From Cardinium hertigii_C (GTDB lineage Bacteria > Bacteroidota > Bacteroidia > Cytophagales > Amoebophilaceae): DNA of 64,000 nucleotides. Shown in pieces: positions 57,595 to 64,000 of the stretch (the stretch's first letter is position 1; every line of letters begins with the position of its first letter). Below the pieces are notes generated by a model, which saw nothing but the letters and a program-made list of their open reading frames with translations, ran no database searches and was not told where the DNA came from. Made by a program: the position numbers and the translations under genes. The stretch lies in NCBI RefSeq assembly GCF_050864855.1, contig NZ_JBOZWW010000048.1, positions 1-64,000 of the forward strand, given 5' to 3'.

Positions 57595-60003
57595 TTGAAA
57601 AAATTCGTAGATATTATACTCCCCTTGCCTATTAAACCTTTAACCTACGCTATTCCTTCTAAGTACCAAGATAGATTAGAGATAGGTAGTAGTGTACTTG
57701 TGCCATTGCGCAGCAGCAAACTCTTGCCTGGGATTGTAATCCGCTGCCATAATACCCCTCCTTCCTATCCTACAAAGGATCTATTAGCCATCGCAACCCC
57801 TTTATGCACTGCTCAGCAACTGGCATTCTTAGAATGGATGGCCGATTATTACCTATCTAATCTTGGTGAAACGCTATCGATGGCATGGCCTAAAGTACTT
57901 AACCTGAAGAACATAAGTTTTCAATACAAGGAGGCTATGGGCAGCTATACACCATCTGCAATGGAACAAATTATTATCACTGCGCTACAACACCAATCTT
58001 TATCTTATGAATCTATTGTGTCATTAATAGGGGAAAAAGATACGAATAAACCACTTATAGCACTACTTTCTAAAAGATTGGTAGAAGCAACCATCAAGAT
58101 TATGATTGATCCGTCAGAGCATGACAACCACTACGTTACCCTTTCTCCCACTATCCACCTAGATCCATTTACCATAACCAAGCTAGCACCACGGTCACCC
58201 AAACAACAAGCGCTTTTATCCCATTTTTTACCGAATAAAGAAAACTTTCCTATATATATTGCCAAAGAAGTACTGTTAGGCTATTCTAAATCAGCTTTTC
58301 ATGCATTATACAAAAAAGGGATTTTAATAAAGACAGATCAGTTAGCTCCATCAAATTTTACGGCACCCTGTACACCATTATCTACTTTAACAATCTATCA
58401 AAAAAAAGCGCTTATAGAAATTGAAAAGCAATTTGCTCAAAAAACAGCGGTACTATTATATGGTGCTATAGGAAGCGGTAAAACAGAGTTGTACATGCAT
58501 CTAATTGCATCTGCACTCTGCCAACAAAAACAAGTATTGTTTTTAGTACCAGAAATAGGTTTAGTAATGCATATAGTAGAGCGTATCAGACCTTTTTTGG
58601 GAGAATGGTTGATGGTACACCACTCGAAACAATCGAATAAAGAACGTCTAAAGACATGGGCACGTTTGCTAAACCCTGCTCCATTATTGGTTATAGGCAC
58701 ACGGTCTGCCCTTTTGCTACCTTTTAAAGCGCTACAACTGATTATTATAGATGAAGAACACGATCAAGCCTACAAACAGATCGATAAGATGCCTACCTAC
58801 CATGCACGAGAGAGTAGCATTCTATTGGCGCAACAACATCAAGCAAAAGTTTTACTGGGTTCAGCCACACCTTCTATAGAAAGCTACTACAATGGCAAAA
58901 CTGGTAAATATGGCTTGGTAAGATTAAGCCACAGATTTGGTACAGCAGGGCAGCCTAAGTTGTTTTTTATTGATCTGAACATAGAAAAAAAGCGCAAAGC
59001 TATGCGAGAAAATTTTTCTCTGACGCTACTATCTAAGCTTGAAAAGAACCATATGGAAGGTGGTCAAGCAATGATTTTTCAAAACAGAAGAGGGTATGCA
59101 CCATACTTTTTATGTGCAGGTTGTGGATGGATTCCACGTTGTCTTACTTGCTCGGTAAGCCTTACCTACCACCAAGCATCGAATCATCTCCGCTGCCATT
59201 ATTGTGACTATACTAGGTCTCCTTGTTCGACGTGCGACCATTGTGGATCGAAACAACTACACAATATGGGCTTTGGTACAGAAAAACTAGAAGAGAGCTT
59301 GCAACTTATATTCCCCAAACAAAAGATTGGTCGGATGGATTTAGATAGCATAAAAGGAAAAAATAGTTTCCCATCTTTATTGAAAGAGATAAACGATGAA
59401 TCAATAGATATTTTAGTGGGTACACAGATGATGGCCAAGGGATTGGATTTTGCCAATATGCGTCTTATAGGTATACCCGATATAGATGGATTACTTTACT
59501 TTCCTGACTTTAGATCCAATGAAAAATGTTTTCAATTGATTACCCAGTTGGCAGGAAGAGCAGGTAGACGCCACCAACAAGGCAGTGTATTTATTCAAAC
59601 CAGACAACGCCATCATCCTTTATTTGAATATTTATCTAATAGTGATTATGAAGGAATGTATGATGCTGAATTAGCAGAAAGAAAGCGGTTTCTATATCCT
59701 CCTTACGTTAGACTCATTAAAATACATTTAAGTAGTATAGATGGATCTACCTTACAATCAGGAGCCATCAAATTAAAAGAAATATTAGAAAAAAAATTTG
59801 AAGGTATGGTACTAGGCCCTCAACAACCATTAGTGGGAAAAATCAGGGGTGATTTTTTATTAGATCTATTTTTAAAAATAGGTAGTAAAAATTTAAGTAC
59901 ATTACACGATACAAAAGAGCATTTAAGAAACAGTTGCAAATATATACTAAGTAAACCACCCTATAGCAAAATCAAAATAGTATTGGATATAGATCCGATT
60001 TAG
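57595..60003 (+). CDS. priA: Primosomal replication-restart helicase PriA
   Basis: PriA recognises stalled forks and reloads the replisome. The 802 residues have the N-terminal DNA-binding domain (VDIILPLPIKPLTYAIP), helicase Walker A GAIGSGKTE, motif II DEEHD, zinc-binding cysteines (CAGCGW, CLTCSVS, CHYCDY, CSTCDHCGS) and C-terminal helicase motifs (GTQMMAKGLDF, QLAGRAGR). The start is a TTG, since no in-frame ATG fits upstream. The stop codon lies at the very edge of an inverted IS982 remnant, so the last residues may have been altered by it; the final IVLDIDPI still looks like a normal PriA end. Confidence 0.95.
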   Translation: MKKFVDIILPLPIKPLTYAIPSKYQDRLEIGSSVLVPLRSSKLLPGIVIRCHNTPPSYPTKDLLAIATPLCTAQQLAFLEWMADYYLSNLGETLSMAWPKVLNLKNISFQYKEAMGSYTPSAMEQIIITALQHQSLSYESIVSLIGEKDTNKPLIALLSKRLVEATIKIMIDPSEHDNHYVTLSPTIHLDPFTITKLAPRSPKQQALLSHFLPNKENFPIYIAKEVLLGYSKSAFHALYKKGILIKTDQLAPSNFTAPCTPLSTLTIYQKKALIEIEKQFAQKTAVLLYGAIGSGKTELYMHLIASALCQQKQVLFLVPEIGLVMHIVERIRPFLGEWLMVHHSKQSNKERLKTWARLLNPAPLLVIGTRSALLLPFKALQLIIIDEEHDQAYKQIDKMPTYHARESSILLAQQHQAKVLLGSATPSIESYYNGKTGKYGLVRLSHRFGTAGQPKLFFIDLNIEKKRKAMRENFSLTLLSKLEKNHMEGGQAMIFQNRRGYAPYFLCAGCGWIPRCLTCSVSLTYHQASNHLRCHYCDYTRSPCSTCDHCGSKQLHNMGFGTEKLEESLQLIFPKQKIGRMDLDSIKGKNSFPSLLKEINDESIDILVGTQMMAKGLDFANMRLIGIPDIDGLLYFPDFRSNEKCFQLITQLAGRAGRRHQQGSVFIQTRQRHHPLFEYLSNSDYEGMYDAELAERKRFLYPPYVRLIKIHLSSIDGSTLQSGAIKLKEILEKKFEGMVLGPQQPLVGKIRGDFLLDLFLKIGSKNLSTLHDTKEHLRNSCKYILSKPPYSKIKIVLDIDPI

Positions 60004-60230
60004 TTAGTGAAGATATTCTAGTTGGTTTTCTCTCAGATGTAGTTAATAACTGTCTTTCCATATATGGAACAATTTTTTTTAAAATTGATCAACAGTATAA
60101 TATATTTCTACTAGTTTTGATACATTCATAATTGGCTCCTTTGGTAATTTGGTTTTTTGCATCTCCAAATTTAAAAGACAAAGGAGCTTTTTAAAACCCT
60201 CTTTTTACTATCTAATCCAGAATTAACGTT
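60001..60230 (-). mobile_element. IS982-family remnant, inverted relative to the copy before priA
   Basis: On the minus strand from 60230 it reads AACGTTAATTCTGGATTAGA, the promoter region, then ATG 60129 (MNVSKLVEIYYTVDQF) and a stop with frameshifts after it. The homology with 57053-57280 is about 225 bp and reaches the priA stop. It is a dead fragment. With the other copy it makes an inverted repeat around priA. The 60231-60438 stretch shows no other gene. Confidence 0.8.
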
Positions 60231-60405
60231 ATTTTATTATATTTTTATAAACGGATTATCGGTATAAAATATATATAATCCCAAATTTATGTTAATAGAA
60301 TAGGATCATTTAATGGTACAGATAGATCGACTATCTTCTTTAAATGGATGGGCATCACCTGTAATTTTCTGGTTTATTTTACCATGGTAGCTCCATACAA
60401 GTCAT

Positions 60406-60413
60406 TATATTTG
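60406..60413 (+). promoter_or_regulatory. Candidate -7 element for the porin gene
   Basis: TATATTTG matches TAnnTTTG. It puts the transcription start near 60420, past the in-frame GTG at 60418, and so supports ATG 60439 as the translation start. Confidence 0.5.
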
Positions 60414-60438
60414 TAACGTGAGTATTAAAAATAGCAAT

Positions 60439-62436
60439 ATGGTAAATCTTTCGATTGGGTGGCGGTATAATCTATTTCTTTTGGTTCTGATGCTATCATT
60501 TAGTGCCTATGGAAACGAAAAAGCCGAAGAGGTCTTTGAAAAAACGCAAGAAGAAAAGGTAGAAGCAAGTACTACTTTTTTCATAACACCACGTGCCATA
60601 AAACAAAATTACAGGAAGTATCATCGCATCGACCGATCGGTGACGAAGATGGACCATTTTACAGTTGCAGAACGTCATCACTACAATTTTCAAGATCTTG
60701 GTAACCACTGGACAGCGGCTCAACATTTATTTTACAGATTACCCCAACATATAGGTGCAACCTATGGCCTTTCAGCCTATGATTTTTACTTTCAACCACC
60801 TCAAGACATACGTTACTACTACACTGCCAAAGCATATGCCTATTTTAACATTGTACTGGCCAATTTAGGTAGTTTCCTCTTTGATGGCTGTTATACGCAA
60901 CGGCTGCTTAAAAACTGGCACATAGGCATCCACTTGCACGGTGCTATGACAGAAAAAGAATGGCCCCACAGCAAAGATGATAAAATCATTAATGGCTTCC
61001 CCCATTTTGATATTTTTACCCATATAAAAAGTTCAGATGAGCGCTATCATCTATTTATGAGTGGATCGAATAAGCAGTATCTGACCAAAGAAACCGGTGG
61101 CGTACGTTCAACGAAAGACAAAACCCAATTTAAGTTTGATGAAAAAAATCCAAGTAAGCGCTGTGCCTCTTCTTTGCCTTTGTTACAAGAGGAATATATG
61201 CAAAACAAAATAGACAAAAAAGTAATGCATAAAGATCTTAGACGTAATTTTTATCTCTACCATCATTATGAATTCAGTAAACCACTACAATTATACCATG
61301 AGCTAAACTATGACCGTAGAAACAATCTATGTACCATTAAAGATTTAGACGACAAACTACTGCCGTTTATATCTGAACAAAAAGATAAAGAGAATAAAGA
61401 GGAAAACTGTGTGGCCATGCAATCGATTGGTCATGAAATAGGCATTAAAGGAGATATAGCGCGCCCTAATCTATTTTATGCCATACATTATACAATCAAA
61501 TCGATTGATCTAGCATATAACTTTTTTGCGCCTGATGGAACAACATATGATCGTCCTTTACAGGACAAAAAAGCAGAAAAAGAACACTATTTAGGGGCCA
61601 ATACGCGGTTGCACTTTACCAACGATCGTACGCTTTATGTAGACGGCGCTTACCTATTGGAAAAAGAAGGCTATCATACCTTAAACATAGCGTACCAAGA
61701 TACATTTTTTAAAGTTTCCTGTCATACCGTTAAACATAAAGTGCCTTATATAGTATCGTGTGGTTATAGCAGACACAGGCTATGGAACAAAGATTTTGTA
61801 GCGCCATCTGCACAAGCAATAGATGCAGCCATATGGCATAAATGGCCCCATATAACGATTCATCCCATTTTATCGCTTAAAAAGCTCAACAACTATATTT
61901 GCTACCGGAAAGCCATACTACCAGGTAGAGCCGACCATTGTATATCGGAACCTATGCAGGTCACTACCCCTATTTACCTCTTCTCTTTAGAGGGGAACTT
62001 AAATTTTTGTTTTTTTTCATATTTCCATTTTGACCACAACATTACCATACAATGGGACATCAGCAAGAAAAAAAAGCCTTTTAAAGGCTATATACCTCCC
62101 TATATGTACACAGGTCGTTATTATTATGCAAACCAGCCCTATGATAAAAAAATGGATATAGAAACAGGTGTCAACGTACATTTTAAAGAGCTTTGCTATG
62201 GAGATGGCTACGATGTAATTGCACAACAATTTTACCGCCAAAACCAATTTCCTACACAAGGGCGGCCCATTATAGACCTATTTTACAATATCCGTATTAA
62301 TAACTTAAAGCTTTCTTTGAAATACAGCTTTATCAACGATTTTATGGATAAGCCATCTGCCTATTTTGCCACACCATTTTATCCTGGTCTTAAAAAGGCA
62401 GCAGACATTGGCATCCACTGGTCTTTTTTTGATTAA
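60439..62436 (+). CDS. Putative outer-membrane porin (Porin_10-type)
   Basis: This 665-residue protein has a signal peptide (NLFLLVLMLSFSAYG, cleavage before NE). It is followed by a region typical of Bacteroidota putative porins: RIDRSV..FTVAERHHYNFQDLGN, TAAQHLFYRLPQHIGATYG and PPQDIRYYYTAKAYAYFNIVLANLGS. The rest has alternating beta-strand patterns ending in an aromatic residue (HWSFFD), as expected for outer-membrane barrels. Charged loops (EKNPSKRCASS; EQKDKENKEENC) may be extracellular. ATG 60439 is chosen over GTG 60418. It would be a major surface protein; the solute is unknown. Confidence 0.8.
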   Translation: MVNLSIGWRYNLFLLVLMLSFSAYGNEKAEEVFEKTQEEKVEASTTFFITPRAIKQNYRKYHRIDRSVTKMDHFTVAERHHYNFQDLGNHWTAAQHLFYRLPQHIGATYGLSAYDFYFQPPQDIRYYYTAKAYAYFNIVLANLGSFLFDGCYTQRLLKNWHIGIHLHGAMTEKEWPHSKDDKIINGFPHFDIFTHIKSSDERYHLFMSGSNKQYLTKETGGVRSTKDKTQFKFDEKNPSKRCASSLPLLQEEYMQNKIDKKVMHKDLRRNFYLYHHYEFSKPLQLYHELNYDRRNNLCTIKDLDDKLLPFISEQKDKENKEENCVAMQSIGHEIGIKGDIARPNLFYAIHYTIKSIDLAYNFFAPDGTTYDRPLQDKKAEKEHYLGANTRLHFTNDRTLYVDGAYLLEKEGYHTLNIAYQDTFFKVSCHTVKHKVPYIVSCGYSRHRLWNKDFVAPSAQAIDAAIWHKWPHITIHPILSLKKLNNYICYRKAILPGRADHCISEPMQVTTPIYLFSLEGNLNFCFFSYFHFDHNITIQWDISKKKKPFKGYIPPYMYTGRYYYANQPYDKKMDIETGVNVHFKELCYGDGYDVIAQQFYRQNQFPTQGRPIIDLFYNIRINNLKLSLKYSFINDFMDKPSAYFATPFYPGLKKAADIGIHWSFFD

Positions 62437-62456
62437 TTGCAACTGGCCTATATTTG
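62428..62456 (+). promoter_or_regulatory. Promoter of the F0 ATP synthase operon
   Basis: TTTG (62428-62431) and TATATTTG (62449-62456) are 17 bp apart. They match the two-part Bacteroidota promoter (TTTG at -33, TAnnTTTG at -7) better than any other site in the window. Transcription would start near 62463. The -33 box lies just before the porin stop, so the operon is transcribed separately from it. Confidence 0.65.
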
Positions 62457-62558
62457 CAGTAGTGTGCTAAAGTGAAATAGATGATCACGTAATATTTTTT
62501 GAAAAATCGCTTGCAACTGCGTATCTTAGGATGGATCAATATTTAGCCCCAACCGCTT

Positions 62559-63620
62559 ATGTTACCGTATAGATTATTTAGCCTATTGCATGCCATGCTA
62601 AAAGAGCAAATGACATCAAAAAAAGTTGCTTGGGTAAAATACCTATTGGTTTTTATCTTATGTTGGCCATCTTTTAGTGGCCATGCCACACCGCCACAAG
62701 CTGAAAATCCAGTTATGGAACATGTAGCAGATGGCCATAGTTGGCACTTTGCCACCATTGCTGGAAAACATATTGAACTATCTCTACCGATTATACTATA
62801 CTCTGCAGATAAAGGTATAGAGTGTTTCTCCTCTGCCCATTTTTATGATGCAAACCACCAGCCTACGCCATTTCGTGGCTACTTTCTTTCGAATCAAAAA
62901 ATTCATTGTCTGGATCCAAGCCGATCTATCTTAGATCTCTCCATTACAAAAAACATAGCTGCTATGTTTTTAAGTATGCTACTCCTAATAAGCGGATTGC
63001 TATGGATGGCAAGAGGCTATCGACGGGCCCCACTTGCTCCACCCAAAGGATGGTTGGCTTGTATAGATTTGATTATATCTTTTATAAAAAATGAAATAGC
63101 CATGCCCAACATAGGCCCGCAACACTGTAGAAAATTTTTACCTTATCTATTAACCATTTTTTGCTTTATATGGCTTAATAATCTTTTGGGACTACTCCCA
63201 GGTGGTGCCAATGTAACAGGAAGCATTTCAGTCACCTTGGTACTAGCTGCTTTTACCATGCTTATTACTATTTTCAACGGCAACAAATCCTATTGGCGCC
63301 ATATATTTAAGCCAGAAGGAGTCCCAAATTGGTTGTTGCCTATTATGATTCCAGTAGAAATTTTGGGGATTTTAACAAAGTTTTTTTCCCTTATGGTCCG
63401 GTTATTCGCCAACATTACAGCCGGTCACATTATTTTATTAAGTATTATAGGACTTATTTTTAGTATGAAAAGTATAGCCATCGGCTTTGTCGTCAGTGTA
63501 CCTTTTGGAGCTTTTATGTTTTTGCTAAAATTGCTCGTTGCATTTTTACAAGCCTATATTTTTACACTGCTTTCGGCCATTTACCTAGGACAAGCCGTTG
63601 ATGAAGGCAACCATTTATAG
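62559..63620 (+). CDS. atpB: F0 ATP synthase subunit a
   Basis: Subunit a forms the proton half-channels next to the c-ring in the inner membrane. The conserved helix VEILGILTKFFSLMVRLFANITAGH carries the essential Arg in MVRLFAN and is typical of Bacteroidota. An N-terminal hydrophobic signal-like segment (YLLVFILCWPSFSGHA) is also typical of the phylum. The ATG at 62610 (MTSKKVAWVKYLL) is an alternative start. It leads the operon a-c-b. Confidence 0.95.
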   Translation: MLPYRLFSLLHAMLKEQMTSKKVAWVKYLLVFILCWPSFSGHATPPQAENPVMEHVADGHSWHFATIAGKHIELSLPIILYSADKGIECFSSAHFYDANHQPTPFRGYFLSNQKIHCLDPSRSILDLSITKNIAAMFLSMLLLISGLLWMARGYRRAPLAPPKGWLACIDLIISFIKNEIAMPNIGPQHCRKFLPYLLTIFCFIWLNNLLGLLPGGANVTGSISVTLVLAAFTMLITIFNGNKSYWRHIFKPEGVPNWLLPIMIPVEILGILTKFFSLMVRLFANITAGHIILLSIIGLIFSMKSIAIGFVVSVPFGAFMFLLKLLVAFLQAYIFTLLSAIYLGQAVDEGNHL

Positions 63621-63683
63621 GGTTGTATTGCTTAATATTTTATATATTTACGTATCCTATTTAACAATTAAACAAAATTTTTT

Positions 63684-63908
63684 ATGTTGGTTCTATTAGA
63701 TTTATTTAGTGCGGGTATTGGTGCAGGTATTATTGCCTTAGGTGCAGGCATTGGGATTGGTAAAATTGGAGCCGCTGCGATGGAAGCTATAGCCAGACAG
63801 CCAGAGACCAGCGGAAAAATTCAAACTGCGATGATCATTGCTTGTGCACTTATTGAAGGAGTTGCCCTATTTGGCGTACTAATTTGTCTTTTGATCGCTA
63901 CCAAATAG
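63684..63908 (+). CDS. atpE: F0 ATP synthase subunit c
   Basis: This 74-residue hairpin of two membrane helices forms the rotor ring. A Gly-rich first helix (GAGIIALGAGIGIGKIGAA), the polar loop ARQPET and the second helix with the ion-binding Glu58 in CALIEGVALFG are present. It lies 63 bp after atpB in the same operon. Confidence 0.96.
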   Translation: MLVLLDLFSAGIGAGIIALGAGIGIGKIGAAAMEAIARQPETSGKIQTAMIIACALIEGVALFGVLICLLIATK

Positions 63909-63958
63909 TATGGTTTTAGTCAACTTGGCTAGTCTATTTTTTTACAACTATAGCTTTT

Positions 63959-64000
63959 ATGACTTTAATAACGCCAGATTTTGGTATTATATTTTGGCAA
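63959..64000 (+). CDS. atpF: F0 ATP synthase subunit b, N-terminus (cut by window end)
   Basis: The last 42 bases read MTLITPDFGIIFWQ, which matches the conserved start of Bacteroidota subunit b (LITP-x-x-G-x-IFW). It follows atpE by 50 bp in the expected order. The rest is outside the window. Confidence 0.75.
   Translation, partial: MTLITPDFGIIFWQ

Overview
The window looks like a chromosome segment of an intracellular Bacteroidota symbiont, most likely family Amoebophilaceae (Cardinium/Amoebophilus type). The DNA is AT-rich. Housekeeping genes are full length and mostly separated by short AT-rich gaps without clear Shine-Dalgarno sites. Several starts follow the Bacteroidota -7 promoter element TAnnTTTG. 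The envelope proteins are of Bacteroidota type (putative porin, AtpB, IleS), while debris of at least three insertion-sequence types and secreted proteins without recognisable families fit a host-associated lifestyle. The species assignment is inference from memory of protein families; no search was run.

Layout. 1-920: right end of an IS5-family element that cuts off a lipoprotein gene. 1275-6673: protein quality control (lon, rseP, hslU), minus strand. 6865-10367: a metal-uptake cluster of an ABC ATPase, two tandem substrate-binding lipoproteins and a DtxR/MntR regulator with an operator-like palindrome at its promoter; no permease gene is present. 10368-10960: AT-rich intergenic region with large palindromes. 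10961-17905: DUF502 membrane protein, tRNA-Ser, a TPR/type-I periplasmic-binding protein, a secreted phospholipase D-like protein, MlaD, Der and an RmlD-like reductase. 18490-25748: Lys/Glu-rich secreted protein, lpxB-ruvX overlap, tRNA-His, dnaE, glutathione peroxidase. 25973-35568: three secreted proteins of unknown family among yebC, two ABC proteins and lipA. 35793-48154: lipid A acyltransferase, valS, hemW, MsbA-like exporter, LysE-like and YhhQ-like membrane proteins, alkyladenine glycosylase, ileS. 48325-49780: a mobile-element pile-up with a complete IS5/IS427-type element in a small lipoprotein gene, next to a truncated IS5 transposase and a possible group II intron fragment. 49793-56947: murD, CPBP protease, ruvB, DEAD-box helicase plus cold-shock protein, mutY, an exonuclease. 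57053-60230: priA between two inverted IS982 remnants. 60439-64000: a porin and the start of the F0 ATP synthase operon (atpB, atpE, atpF partial).

The most interesting object is the 167-residue secreted protein at 35065-35568. Its C-terminus carries tyrosine motifs at an exact 13-residue period, one of which is a perfect EPIYA (EPIYATIG). That is the signature of bacterial effectors phosphorylated by host kinases. It lies just upstream of a second secreted protein on the same strand and may form a small effector operon. Other points of note are a Rickettsia-like valyl-tRNA synthetase, a recurring pattern in which gene stop codons fall inside IS ends, palindromic operator candidates around mntR, and a GATA microsatellite that contains the ileS stop codon.
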